Of a stretch of DNA of 64,000 nt, positions 29,269 to 38,916 are shown piece by piece. Source of the stretch: Bacteroidales bacterium (GTDB taxonomy: Bacteria > Bacteroidota > Bacteroidia > Bacteroidales > UBA932); assembly GCA_017454265.1 (NCBI GenBank), contig JAFTDJ010000038.1:149445-213444 (forward strand), written 5' to 3'. The notes beneath the pieces are model-generated. The model saw only the letters and a program-made list of their open reading frames with translations. It ran no database searches and was not told the DNA's origin. Positions within the stretch are counted from its first letter, which is position 1. Each line of letters opens with the position of its first letter. The position numbers and the translations under genes were made by a program.

Positions 29269-30147
29269 ATGAGACATCACCACCATCATCACCATCATGG
29301 GACCGAAAAGATAAGCGCTGATCTCAAAAACATCTACATAATTGTAATAGTGCTGATTGCACTGTATATTGCATTTGAGGCATGGATGGGATTCCGGCAC
29401 AACGCCCTGACCCTTGTTTCCGATGCCGGCCATAAGCTTATAGATGTATTCTCCTTGTCCCTCACTCTCATAACTTTCTGGTTATCAACAACTAAGGCAC
29501 GAAAGAACTACACCTGGGGATTTCGGAAACTCTCAGTTATCATTTCGCTGTTCAATGCTGTGCTTGTAGTAATAGTCGCTGTTACCATAATATGGGAGAG
29601 TATCGAGAAGGTGATTGAACCCGGCGACCTTGCACCGGATGGCGGAGCAATCAGCATTACTGCAGCAGTCGGTTTTGTTGTGAATTGCATTGCCGCCTTT
29701 CTGCTCAGTCTCAAAAGAAGTCACGACGTAAACACTATGGGGCAGTTTATTCACACCCTTACAGATGCCCTGGTATACGTGGGCATGGTCATTTCCGGAT
29801 TCATCATCAAGTGGACGGGACTGGCTGTTATCGACCCGGTTATCAGCATACTTATCGCGTTGTTCGTGCTCTTCAACATATGGAGCGTGCTTAAGGAAAG
29901 TTTCCGCATGAGCATAGACGGTGTTCCCTCGTCCGTTCATGTAGGAGAACTGCTGGATCAGGTCAGGGCTGTTCCGGGTGTCCGCGAAGTGAGCGACCTC
30001 CACATTTGGCCCGTCAGCACTGTGGAGAATGCACTCTCGGCAACCCTTGTTCTGGACGACAGTGCTGACCGCACAGCCGTTACAGACACCGTAAAAGCTG
30101 TCATAAAGACCTGCGGTATTGAGAACTCCTTTTTGGAAACCAGATAA
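29269..30147 (+). CDS. CDF-family zinc exporter with natural octahistidine N-terminus
   Basis: The 292-residue protein belongs to the cation diffusion facilitator family. The start at 29269 is used because an upstream in-frame TTG lies within the promoter. Six membrane helices are predicted. Metal-site residues form HxxxD pairs in helix 2 (His55, Asp59) and helix 5 (His162, Asp166), the pattern of zinc transporters. Residues 3-10 are eight histidines in a row (MRHHHHHHHHG). The C-terminal cytoplasmic domain (about 210-292) is the usual ferredoxin-like fold. It should export Zn2+ against H+. Confidence 0.9.
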   Translation: MRHHHHHHHHGTEKISADLKNIYIIVIVLIALYIAFEAWMGFRHNALTLVSDAGHKLIDVFSLSLTLITFWLSTTKARKNYTWGFRKLSVIISLFNAVLVVIVAVTIIWESIEKVIEPGDLAPDGGAISITAAVGFVVNCIAAFLLSLKRSHDVNTMGQFIHTLTDALVYVGMVISGFIIKWTGLAVIDPVISILIALFVLFNIWSVLKESFRMSIDGVPSSVHVGELLDQVRAVPGVREVSDLHIWPVSTVENALSATLVLDDSADRTAVTDTVKAVIKTCGIENSFLETR

Positions 30148-30156
30148 TCCTGCATA

Positions 30157-30190
30157 TTTGACAGGTTTATTGCTTTTTTACGTATATTTG
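30157..30190 (+). promoter_or_regulatory. Promoter of the C1 peptidase gene
   Basis: TATATTTG at 30183-30190 fits the -7 consensus; the nearest TTTG (30157-30160) is 22 bases upstream, one more than usual. The ATG is at 30211. Confidence 0.5.
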
Positions 30191-30210
30191 TAAGTCTAGA
30201 CGATAGAAAG

Positions 30211-31401
30211 ATGAAGAAGTTATTGACGTTCCTGGCGTTTGGATTTGTCGCCGTCAGTGTTTTCGCACAGCCGAAACCTGCAATACAATTCCCGGATTAC
30301 AAGTTCACCACCGTAAAGGCCAATCCTATCACTCCGGTGAAGAATCAGTACCGCAGCGGCACCTGCTGGGCATATTCCACCATCGGTTTCTTCGAATCCG
30401 AGGCAATCAGGCTTTGCAAAATTACCGATACACTTAAGTATCCGGATTTTTCTGAGTTCTTTGTGGTTAGCCACTCCTACTACGAAAGGGGTCTGAAATA
30501 CGTTCGCCTGGACGGGCATCTTACCTTTGGTGCCGGCTCGGAAGCAGACGACGTACTTGACGTAATCAGGGATCACGGAATTGTACCCAATGAAGCAATG
30601 ACAGGAATGAACTACGGCACCGAGCTGCCCGTGCAGGGCGAACTCGACGCAATCCTCAAAGGTTTCGTGGAGGCCGTTGCCAAGAATCCCAACAGGACCC
30701 TTTCCACAGCCTGGCAGAGAGCTTATAAAAGCGTCATCGACGAGTATCTCGGAAAGTGTCCCGAGTCTTTCGTAGTTGACGGCAAGACTTACACACCCGC
30801 CAGTTACCGTGATGCCATGAAAATCAATCCTTCCGACTACGTGACCATCAGCAGCTTCACTCACCACCCCTTCTATACCAAGTTCGCTATTGAAGTGTGC
30901 GACAACTGGCGTTGGGATCTTGTATATAATGTTCCAATCGATGAATTTATGGCTATCGTTGACAACGCGGTCAACAACGGTTACACACTTGCCTGGGGCG
31001 CAGACGTCAGCCACCCCGGATTCACACGCAACGGTCTTGCCATTCTCGTTGATGCAGCAGCTACCAGTACCGCCGGTTCAGACCAGGAGCATTGGGTAGG
31101 AAAAGAGGAGGGCGCTCCAGCTCCTGTCAAGATTGTCGAATCTGTCCCCACTCAGGAATCACGGCAGCTTGAATTCGACAACAAGACCATAACCGATGAC
31201 CACGGGATGCAGATTTTCGGTATCGCAAAAGACCAGGATGGAAAGAAATATTATATGGTCAAGAATTCCTGGGGCGAGACCGGGAAATATAAAGGTATCT
31301 GGTATGCCACCGAGGCATTCGTAAAGGGCCAGTCTATGGACGTCATGGTGCATAAGGACGCTCTTCCCAAAGATATCAAGGCTAAGCTCGGCATAAAATA
31401 A
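30211..31401 (+). CDS. Secreted C1-family peptidase (bleomycin hydrolase-like)
   Basis: The 396-residue cysteine peptidase has a signal peptide ending at VFAQ, so it acts outside the cytoplasm. The catalytic residues are visible: Gln46 and Cys52 (PVKNQYRSGTCWAY), His331 (DDHGMQIFG) and Asn352 (VKNSWGE). The layout fits the aminopeptidase C/bleomycin hydrolase branch, with a long insert between Cys and His. Cytoplasmic PepC has no signal peptide, so this is the exported Bacteroidota form. It is followed after 3 bases by pssA. Confidence 0.88.
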   Translation: MKKLLTFLAFGFVAVSVFAQPKPAIQFPDYKFTTVKANPITPVKNQYRSGTCWAYSTIGFFESEAIRLCKITDTLKYPDFSEFFVVSHSYYERGLKYVRLDGHLTFGAGSEADDVLDVIRDHGIVPNEAMTGMNYGTELPVQGELDAILKGFVEAVAKNPNRTLSTAWQRAYKSVIDEYLGKCPESFVVDGKTYTPASYRDAMKINPSDYVTISSFTHHPFYTKFAIEVCDNWRWDLVYNVPIDEFMAIVDNAVNNGYTLAWGADVSHPGFTRNGLAILVDAAATSTAGSDQEHWVGKEEGAPAPVKIVESVPTQESRQLEFDNKTITDDHGMQIFGIAKDQDGKKYYMVKNSWGETGKYKGIWYATEAFVKGQSMDVMVHKDALPKDIKAKLGIK

Positions 31402-31404
31402 TTT

Positions 31405-32118
31405 ATGAAGAAGTATATTCCTGATACAATAACCTCGATGAATCTCCTTTGCGGAGTCATCGGGGTTGTTTTTGCCTTCAAAGGCAGGCCGGACCTCGCC
31501 TTCATTATGATGCTGGCCGCTTCCGTCGCCGATTTTTTTGACGGTTTTGCAGCACGCGCCCTGAACGCCTACTCAGATTTGGGTAAAGAGCTGGACTCCC
31601 TGTGCGACATGGTTTCATTCGGCGTGTTGCCGGCAGTCATGCTCTACAACTGTTCGAGGGCCTGCATGTTCGGAGAAAGCTGGGTGTGCTGGGTTCCGCT
31701 TGTAATAGCCCTTGCAAGTGGATTACGCCTTGCAAAATTTAACGTTGACACTCGTCAGACGTCTGGTTTCCTCGGCCTTCCCACCCCTGCCTCCGCCCTG
31801 CTTGTCGGCTCGCTGTGCTATTACGTTGCCGTTGACCCGTCTTCTTTCCTTGCAACCTGGTGCGCGGGCCCCGTATTCATACCCGTAGTCAGTGTATGCC
31901 TTTCGCTCCTGATGGTGAGCGAAATACCCATGTTTTCACTAAAACTGCACAAGGATGATCCACAGATTCTTAAAAACAAAAGGATGGCGCTTGCATTTTT
32001 GGTGCTTGCAGCCATCCTGGTAGTAATAATCTGTCGTTTGAACTGGTCTTTAGTCGTCCTGATTACGCTGAGCGTTTACATACTCAAGAATCTGGTTTAC
32101 GCTACTTTGAAGATTTAG
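31405..32118 (+). CDS. pssA: CDP-diacylglycerol-serine O-phosphatidyltransferase
   Basis: This 237-residue membrane enzyme makes phosphatidylserine from CDP-diacylglycerol and serine, the precursor of phosphatidylethanolamine. The CDP-alcohol phosphotransferase motif DG-x2-AR-x8-G-x3-D-x3-D is exact (DGFAARALNAYSDLGKELDSLCD positions about 46-68, given here only as its key residues). Several hydrophobic helices follow. The 3' end overlaps the convergent M48 peptidase gene by 17 bases. Confidence 0.88.
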   Translation: MKKYIPDTITSMNLLCGVIGVVFAFKGRPDLAFIMMLAASVADFFDGFAARALNAYSDLGKELDSLCDMVSFGVLPAVMLYNCSRACMFGESWVCWVPLVIALASGLRLAKFNVDTRQTSGFLGLPTPASALLVGSLCYYVAVDPSSFLATWCAGPVFIPVVSVCLSLLMVSEIPMFSLKLHKDDPQILKNKRMALAFLVLAAILVVIICRLNWSLVVLITLSVYILKNLVYATLKI

Positions 32119-32878
32119 TTTCGTAGCTTTCCGCAGCCTTCTTCATCTTTTCAATGCGTTTTTCCGTCTGGGGGTGAGAGGCGAACATATGGGCAACGAT
32201 GCTGTTTGAACTGCTCCCCGACAGGGTGAGCAGTTTGTTTAGTGCATTCTCCATACTGCGGGGCCCGTATCCCCTTTCGATAGCGAATTCGAAGCCGTGT
32301 TCGTCTGCTTTATACTCCTGGGCCTGAGAGAACTGGGAGCTGACCAGAGCTTCTCCCATATCACCCAGCAGGCTGGAAATAAGGGCTCCGTAGGAACCGG
32401 CAGAACCTACCACATCCCTAGCTGCTGAGGCTATATAAGCATTTTTGAGGGCCTTTTTAGTATCTTGATGCTTCACATGTCCGAGTTCGTGGCCGATGAT
32501 AGCTATCAACTCCTGGTCGTTCATCACGTCCATAAGGCCGGAGTAAACCCGGATTGAACCGTCACCGCAAGCAAATGCGTTAATTTCATCTGTTTTGTAA
32601 ACCTTATAGTTAACCGGCAGGCCGTTTATCTGGTCCACACCCTTTAGGAGCCTCTGAAGTCGATTCTGATACTCCCCGCCTATTATAGTGTTCTGCTTGT
32701 CCAGAGAAAGAACAGTCTGGCGGCTCAACTCCACAATCTGTTCATCGCTGATACTGGCGGCGGTAATGGTTTTACCGGCAGCCGAGGCAAGACCTTCGGG
32801 ATTCCAGTTTATACCTGATAAAATAGAGCAGCTGCACAATGACAGTACAGAGAAGCAGATGATTATTAGTCTTTTCAT
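32102..32878 (-). CDS. M48-family metallopeptidase lipoprotein
   Basis: The 258-residue protein has a lipoprotein signal (LSLCSC, Cys15 or Cys17) and the zinc motif HELGH (IGHELGHVKHQD). A downstream glutamate in YKADEHGFEFA provides the third ligand. It resembles the periplasmic quality-control peptidases of the BepA/LoiP/Oma1 group, which process misfolded outer-membrane proteins. It is last in a coupled set with surE and lpxB, overlapping lpxB by 4 bases, which fits an envelope role. Confidence 0.87.
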   Translation of the reverse strand: MKRLIIICFSVLSLCSCSILSGINWNPEGLASAAGKTITAASISDEQIVELSRQTVLSLDKQNTIIGGEYQNRLQRLLKGVDQINGLPVNYKVYKTDEINAFACGDGSIRVYSGLMDVMNDQELIAIIGHELGHVKHQDTKKALKNAYIASAARDVVGSAGSYGALISSLLGDMGEALVSSQFSQAQEYKADEHGFEFAIERGYGPRSMENALNKLLTLSGSSSNSIVAHMFASHPQTEKRIEKMKKAAESYETKSSK

Positions 32879-33990
32879 ATAGCGTTTGTTTTTAGTTCCT
32901 TTATCATTGCTCGGGCGATTGCAGCAGAGGCTCCCCTGCCCCCCAGGGATTTGCGGATCTGTTCATAGTCGTCCAGCATGCCTCGCCTGTATTCTTTGTC
33001 GCCTATAAGCCGTTGAAGCTCACGGCAAACAGCATCCGGCGTGAAATCATCTTGTACGAGTTCGCGAAAAGCCTGGCGGCCCAGACATAGATTGCCGAGC
33101 GATATGTACTTGATACGCTTGCGCACGTTCAATATGTATTCCGCTACAATATAAGTAAATTTACTGGAACTCCAGCAAACAACCTGCGGAGTTCCTATTA
33201 AAGCGGCTTCAAGAGACGCCGTGCCGGAGTTGATTATTGCCGCCTGCGCATACTTCAAAATGTCATAAGTGCGTCCAAAGATCACTTCAACGTTTGATCC
33301 GCACGGAATGTAGGGAGAATAATCCTCCATAGACAGAGAAGGAGCCCCGGCAATTATTACCTTCATCCCAAGTTTGCCCGCAGCCTCCATGCAAACCGGC
33401 ATCATATGACCGACTTCAGACTTTCTTGAGCCTGCAAGCAATGCGATATATGGAACCTCTGAAGGACATTTATACTCGTGGTTATCCACAGCGTCGAGAA
33501 GCGGATTGCCGTGATATTCATAAGCTATTCCTTGCGCCTCAAAATAAGGTATCTCGAAGGGGAAAATAATAAACAACTTATCAACCCACTCTTTCAGGCG
33601 TTTGTTACGCCCGGATCGAGAGGCCCAGGTTTTCGGTGCAATATAGTAGAAAACCCTTATCCCGGAATTATGGCAAAACTCTGCTATTCTGAGATTGAAA
33701 CCTGGATAGTCAATGAGGATTACAACGTCGGGGTGCCAGACTGAAATATCTGATTTACAGCTGGCCAGCCTGCGACTGAGCGTTCCGGCTTTCAAAAGGA
33801 CCTCTGCGAACCCCATGACAGCACCATCGCGATAATGCACCACGGGTGCTGTTCCACCGGACGCTTCTGCCATAAGGTCACCACCCCAGAAACGAATTTC
33901 CGCATCGGGGTCTTCGGCCATGATACCTTTGATCAGATTTGCCCCGTGGAGGTCTCCGGAAGCCTCTCCCGCAATCAGATAATAGCGCAT
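32875..33990 (-). CDS. lpxB: Lipid-A-disaccharide synthase
   Basis: The 371-residue GT19 enzyme joins UDP-2,3-diacylglucosamine to lipid X to make the lipid A disaccharide at the inner membrane. The start MRYYLIAGEASGDLHGANLI is the diagnostic LpxB motif. Later segments (LLAGSRKSEVGHMMP and INSGTASLEAALIGTPQVVCW) fit the nucleotide-sugar site. Length is standard. It overlaps surE by 16 bases and the M48 gene by 4 bases, forming one operon. Confidence 0.95.
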   Translation of the reverse strand: MRYYLIAGEASGDLHGANLIKGIMAEDPDAEIRFWGGDLMAEASGGTAPVVHYRDGAVMGFAEVLLKAGTLSRRLASCKSDISVWHPDVVILIDYPGFNLRIAEFCHNSGIRVFYYIAPKTWASRSGRNKRLKEWVDKLFIIFPFEIPYFEAQGIAYEYHGNPLLDAVDNHEYKCPSEVPYIALLAGSRKSEVGHMMPVCMEAAGKLGMKVIIAGAPSLSMEDYSPYIPCGSNVEVIFGRTYDILKYAQAAIINSGTASLEAALIGTPQVVCWSSSKFTYIVAEYILNVRKRIKYISLGNLCLGRQAFRELVQDDFTPDAVCRELQRLIGDKEYRRGMLDDYEQIRKSLGGRGASAAIARAMIKELKTNAI

Positions 33991-34802
33991 AGGCGGTCAA
34001 GCTCAGTTGTATCGGTATGGTCTAGATTCAAGGGAGTAACCACTACGAACCCTTCAGACATGAGACGATGGTCCGCATCTGGCAGATTACCTGGATTCTC
34101 CACTATATCACCCGCCATTACGTAGAAATCTTCGCCGGGGAGCGCCGCTTTCACATACTCCAGATCAGACGTGCTGGGGGTATGGCCACGGGAATCCAGA
34201 AAATCCTTTCCATAAGGCAGATACTCCTTCTCCCAATGAATTATGCCCATCCTTGCCGCTTTCACACCTTTTATTTTGTCTGCGGGCAAATTCGGGAAAT
34301 TAATATTGTAGGACGTGCCGAATCTAGGGCTGAAATTGGGAATCAATTTCTCGAGAATGCCGGGGAGAATCTGTTCCACGGCGCTGAAATCGGCGTCGTG
34401 GCTGAAATCATCCAGGCTTACGGCTATTGAAGGGATACCGTTGATGGCACCTTCCATCGCTGCTCCCACCGTACCGGAATAATTGGATGCCGTGGCTGCA
34501 TTGCTGCCGTGGTTAATACCGCTGATGACCAGATCAGGCTTGAGCGGATGGAGGATGTTGTCGATTCCGAACTTGATGCAGCTGGCTGGCGTTCCGTCAA
34601 GATACCACCAATCTTCTCCGGGAAGAGTCTTGAGATGCTTGACAGCTATGGGTTTGTAACCCATCGTGACCGCCATGGACATTCCGCTCTGAACAGTTTT
34701 CGGGGCAATAACCGTCAGTTCACCTAAAGGTCGAACGGCCTTTATCAAGCTCTGGATGCCTCTTGCCCTGTACCCGTCATCATTTGTTATCAGAATCCTC
34801 AT
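33975..34802 (-). CDS. surE: 5'/3'-nucleotidase SurE
   Basis: The start at 34802 gives MRILITNDDGYRARGI, the typical SurE N-terminus with metal ligands Asp8 and Asp9. The longer frame from 34835 would run through the -7 box. The motifs SGMSM and SGINHGSN complete the metal site. The 275-residue enzyme removes phosphate from nucleoside monophosphates and is linked to stationary-phase survival in enterobacteria. It is the first gene of the surE-lpxB-M48 unit. Confidence 0.93.
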   Translation of the reverse strand: MRILITNDDGYRARGIQSLIKAVRPLGELTVIAPKTVQSGMSMAVTMGYKPIAVKHLKTLPGEDWWYLDGTPASCIKFGIDNILHPLKPDLVISGINHGSNAATASNYSGTVGAAMEGAINGIPSIAVSLDDFSHDADFSAVEQILPGILEKLIPNFSPRFGTSYNINFPNLPADKIKGVKAARMGIIHWEKEYLPYGKDFLDSRGHTPSTSDLEYVKAALPGEDFYVMAGDIVENPGNLPDADHRLMSEGFVVVTPLNLDHTDTTELDRLCAII

Positions 34803-34812
34803 CTTTTTTCTG

Positions 34813-34820
34813 CAAATATA
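34813..34820 (-). promoter_or_regulatory. -7 element of surE
   Basis: On the minus strand this reads TATATTTG and lies 10 bases upstream of the chosen surE ATG. No clear -33 box was seen at 19-21 bases. Confidence 0.5.
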
Positions 34821-34852
34821 ATTGATTTTGAGCAAATTTTTTAATAAATTTG
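34821..34852 (+). promoter_or_regulatory. Promoter of gapA
   Basis: ATTG (34821-34824) and TAAATTTG (34845-34852) are 20 bases apart. The predicted start leaves a leader of about 40 nt before the ATG at 34901, longer than for most genes in this window. Confidence 0.65.
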
Positions 34853-34882
34853 CGCCGCATTTTAGGACAAAATTATTGTTAA

Positions 34883-35899
<1,017 letters not shown>

Positions 35900-35918
35900 T
35901 TATTACCCTCTTATATAG

Positions 35919-35945
35919 AAAACGCGGCCACAAGGGTCGCGTTTT
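35919..35945 (+). terminator. Rho-independent terminator of gapA
   Basis: AAAACGCGGCC (35919-35929) pairs with GGTCGCGTTTT (35935-35945) around ACAAG, with one G-T pair, and runs into a T tract. The convergent hypothetical gene ends at 35947, so it may serve both. Confidence 0.85.
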
Positions 35946-35946
35946 T

Positions 35947-36465
35947 TCATATCTTTTCGAATCTGTACCCGAGACGACTGAGTTCTATTGCGGCTCCGAG
36001 CTTGTACATTACTTCCATGGTAATGAGAAAGTGTTTATAGGCCTGGGCGGTGCCCGGTTCCGCACCGGATTTGTACAGGAAGTGATTGGCGGCCGCCGAG
36101 AGCGATTCCATTGCAGCTACGCTTTGCTTTTGCTCTTTGAGGATACGGGCGGTGATGTGGTCGTCCATGTCGTCGAACTTCCTCGCTCCCTGGAAGTAGC
36201 TATACGGGGAGTCTTTGTATTTCTGCCAGTCTTTGTCCCAGAGATGGGCTACTGCCATTCCGAGGTATCCTGCGCAGGCGAGGCAGTACTCAGGGTATTC
36301 GTTGAAGTTGCGGACTGCGTCTCCGAATAATTCGCTTGCGTAGTGCAGCCAGGCTTCGTCTATGTCGGGTGAGTTCAGGAGCACTCCCTCCAGGTATCCC
36401 CCGCCGGTGGCCGTCTGCAGCAAGTCTTGTGTAAGTTCTTCGCGGTATTGTTCGTTACTGTCCAT
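35947..36465 (-). CDS. Hypothetical helical protein, DUF5063-like
   Basis: From the ATG at 36465 the protein has 172 residues. A longer in-frame start at 36510 exists, but a -7-like element (TATATTCG on the minus strand, 36493-36486) lies inside it. It has no signal peptide or membrane helix. The sequence is rich in helix formers with conserved-looking aromatic and acidic patches (EAWLHYASELFGDAV, HLWDKDWQKY). It resembles small cytoplasmic Bacteroidota proteins such as DUF5063, but I am not sure. No function is proposed. Confidence 0.6.
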   Translation of the reverse strand: MDSNEQYREELTQDLLQTATGGGYLEGVLLNSPDIDEAWLHYASELFGDAVRNFNEYPEYCLACAGYLGMAVAHLWDKDWQKYKDSPYSYFQGARKFDDMDDHITARILKEQKQSVAAMESLSAAANHFLYKSGAEPGTAQAYKHFLITMEVMYKLGAAIELSRLGYRFEKI

Positions 36466-36560
36466 AGCAGCAATATTTGTGTCTGCGAATATACTGCTTT
36501 TTTCGGACATCCCGCCGCATCTGCCTGGTCGCCCCTGACGTCATCTCGAGCACCCCTGCT

Positions 36561-36587
36561 GTCACCTCGAGCGAAGTCGAGAGATCT
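36561..36587. repeat. REP-like palindromic repeat unit
   Basis: The unit contains CTCGA (36566-36570) and TCGAG (36577-36581) around GCGAAG, followed by AGATCT. A degenerate partial copy (GTCATCTCGAG) lies just upstream near 36540-36550. This form is typical of short dispersed palindromic repeats in bacterial intergenic DNA; only one good copy was noticed in the window. Confidence 0.45.
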
Positions 36588-36621
36588 CCCTGCGACAGCA
36601 AACGGTGTCATTATAAACAAC

Positions 36622-36645
36622 AAGGCCGACCCAAAGGCCGGCCTT
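36622..36645 (-). terminator. Terminator after the fimbrillin-like lipoprotein gene
   Basis: AAGGCCGACC (36622-36631) and GGCCGGCCTT (36636-36645) form a 10-bp stem with one mismatch around CAAA. On the minus strand it follows the stop at 36670 and is trailed by GTTGTTTATAA. Confidence 0.75.
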
Positions 36646-36669
36646 TGTGATAGAATACTGCACAATCTA

Positions 36670-38760
36670 TTATTTATAAGATACAGTTATTGACTTAATA
36701 CGTCGGTGTCCGTTTTCTCCACCTACTGCAAAAGCTATCTCTGATGCGGAGCCAGTCCAAGTATCGGTAGCGAAACTGCCAACATCAGAAGTAATTGCAT
36801 TAGTTCCGTCTCCAGAGCCATAAACAAATACTATCTGAGAAATAGTATTAGAGCTGGATTTCACGACAAATGAATTACCTGCATAACTGCGAATAGCAGT
36901 TCCCGTCGTGTAATACTTTCCGTTGTTGCCACTTTTGATAAACTCTATAGTAAAATGCCCTCCGTCAAAAGGATCATTGTAAGCAACTCCATTTGAAAGT
37001 CCTAAAGAGGAAAAATCTATTGTTTCGGGATCAGGAGTACCGCTCGATGCTGTTACTGTCACAGCACAGACCTTCTGAATTGCAGAATAGAAACCATCAG
37101 CCGCAACGGACACGGTAATCTCAGCGGTCCCTTCAGCTACGCCTGTAACTACACCCTTATCATCAACAATTGCAACAGAAGGTTTATTGGAGACAAAGGA
37201 AACCGCACCCGTGCTATTTGTCTCTACACTAATGCTTTTGGTGCTACCAGCAGAAATAGATAGAGATTCTGTAATAGTCAGGTTCGTAATTGCGCCAGTT
37301 TGAGTGAAGAAGCTGTTGTCCCAAAAAACAAGCTGGTTGGTAGTATTGTATATACCGACAAACAGAACTATGTCACCGATATCCCCGGCATTAAGCTGAA
37401 GTCCCTTGTTATTAAGCTGAGCATAGACGGGATAGTCTATACCGGCGCCCTGCGTTATTGTTCCGTTACGGTCACCATCTTTTATCCCATCGATAACAGT
37501 TACCCCTTTAACCAATACCCTACGACTTAGATTTGCCGCATGGTTTGCTGAAAGTTCAGAAAGGGTAATAGTAGTTTCGGGGATGGTGCCTCCCGTTGTC
37601 TTTGTAAAAGAATATCCGAGGGAGGTTATTTCGGGCAAACCTCTATAAATATAACCGGTGCCTGACAATGCGCCAGAAATTACATCTCCGGCGGAAAGAC
37701 CGCTATCTGCAGCATAAAGAAGTATGGCTGCAGAGTCGTCCTCAATATATATATTGTTACCATTAGCGTAAGACACCACAGCTCCAGCAAGATTCGTTAC
37801 AGAATACTCGCTAGGATTCTTGCTGTCGGTAGATGTAATTTGAGCTACTATATCGGCTACAGTGTCCCCTTCTGTACCAGGGCCCGGGGTGTCGCCCACC
37901 GTCAGTTCCGACACCAGGTGCACTTTGTTGCGCTCTACTGAAACGGCACCGGATGTGCCCTTTTCTGTAATCAGCGTATTGCCGTTGTAAAGGGAGAAGG
38001 TTGCGCCTTCTTCAAATGTCATGGGAGGCACGACCATGAAATAGGTCTCCCCCACAGTAAAGCTGCCTTCAGATGCTGTGAGAGTAATTTCATCCGCAAA
38101 ATCTTCTCCGGCAGGGACCGTATATAACTCGCCGCCAAACCCAAGGATAGTCCGCGTGGTACTGAAACGCTCTCCGACCTTTTTGCTCTTGAGTTTTACG
38201 CTTGAGACGTTATTCTCCCCCACCTTTATCGCGAGAAGCCCATAGAGGTTTTTGAAATTGAATTTCATGCTTTCCGAATACGCAGCGGCAGCGAAGGCCC
38301 CGGGGTCAAAGCAGCGGGCGGATGCAGTCTGATTAAACTTGAACGGAATCTGCACATGGCCATCGACCATGGCATTGCTGCGATCGTAAGGGTAAACACT
38401 CCAGTATGGTGCCGTTCCGGGAATCTCTCCGCTGCCGTGCGTGAAGGTAAGAGACTCATAACCACCTTCAACGTACGCAGTATATGCTGCCGCTTCAACG
38501 TAGAAGTAGAGATTCTGATTATTCGGTTCGGGATTGTCGGTCGAGAACACACTGAGCTGGTTATTAGGCCCCCAGACAATTTTGGTCGGATTGTTGGGAT
38601 TATCCCAACTTGTCTTTGTGCTGTTCGATTCGCGGGTGGCGCAGATCTCGGTCTTGGCTCCGTTCATTCCGGGCTCGACTTCTACCTTAAGTTCCTGCTT
38701 GCAGGAAAGCACTGCAAGTGCTGAAAGAGCAATGGCTCCAAAAGTAAACAACTTCTTCAT
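36670..38760 (-). CDS. Fimbrillin-like surface lipoprotein with Big_2 domain
   Basis: The 696-residue protein has a lipoprotein signal (ALAVLSC, Cys20). Residues about 25-290 resemble the fimbrillin-like domain (NNQLSVFSTDNP, YWSVYPYDRS). A proline/glycine linker (PGPGTEGD) leads to an OB-like domain (about 300-480, IYIEDDSAAILLY). A Big_2 Ig-like domain follows (SLSISAGSTKSISV to GVVTGVAEGTAEITV). The end is beta-rich and probably a jelly roll (about 580-696). It should sit on the outer membrane and bind a ligand or polymer. The tiny gene just upstream is likely in the same transcript. Confidence 0.72.
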   Translation of the reverse strand: MKKLFTFGAIALSALAVLSCKQELKVEVEPGMNGAKTEICATRESNSTKTSWDNPNNPTKIVWGPNNQLSVFSTDNPEPNNQNLYFYVEAAAYTAYVEGGYESLTFTHGSGEIPGTAPYWSVYPYDRSNAMVDGHVQIPFKFNQTASARCFDPGAFAAAAYSESMKFNFKNLYGLLAIKVGENNVSSVKLKSKKVGERFSTTRTILGFGGELYTVPAGEDFADEITLTASEGSFTVGETYFMVVPPMTFEEGATFSLYNGNTLITEKGTSGAVSVERNKVHLVSELTVGDTPGPGTEGDTVADIVAQITSTDSKNPSEYSVTNLAGAVVSYANGNNIYIEDDSAAILLYAADSGLSAGDVISGALSGTGYIYRGLPEITSLGYSFTKTTGGTIPETTITLSELSANHAANLSRRVLVKGVTVIDGIKDGDRNGTITQGAGIDYPVYAQLNNKGLQLNAGDIGDIVLFVGIYNTTNQLVFWDNSFFTQTGAITNLTITESLSISAGSTKSISVETNSTGAVSFVSNKPSVAIVDDKGVVTGVAEGTAEITVSVAADGFYSAIQKVCAVTVTASSGTPDPETIDFSSLGLSNGVAYNDPFDGGHFTIEFIKSGNNGKYYTTGTAIRSYAGNSFVVKSSSNTISQIVFVYGSGDGTNAITSDVGSFATDTWTGSASEIAFAVGGENGHRRIKSITVSYK

Positions 38761-38778
38761 CTTCTTGTTCTTTAAGCA

Positions 38779-38916
38779 TTAAAACGTCCAGGAATCGCCG
38801 GTCTCGGGGAATTCAAGATCGGCATCGGGGCTTTCACATAAAATCTCCGGAATCACTTCTCCGGTTTCTATCAAGGGCCTGATGTATTCGTCCCTCTCAA
38901 AAAAGCGATTAACCAT
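38779..38916 (-). CDS. 45-residue peptide gene upstream of fimbrillin-like lipoprotein
   Basis: A short open frame encodes 45 residues beginning MVNRFFERDEYIRPLIETGE and ending GDSWTF. It is acidic in its second half and has a single cysteine and no signal peptide. It stops 18 bases before the lipoprotein ATG and on the same strand. The pattern Y-x-x-P followed by an acidic stretch with a late GD-x-W resembles many tiny Bacteroidales proteins found upstream of surface lipoproteins. I found it by reading the sequence by eye; translation is not proven. Confidence 0.6.
   Translation of the reverse strand: MVNRFFERDEYIRPLIETGEVIPEILCESPDADLEFPETGDSWTF

Noticed and set aside
29271-29298. Simple CAT/CAC repeat or cloning-tag artefact
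   Set aside because: Codons alternate irregularly, the gene has a native promoter and flanking genes are chromosomal, so the histidine run looks natural.
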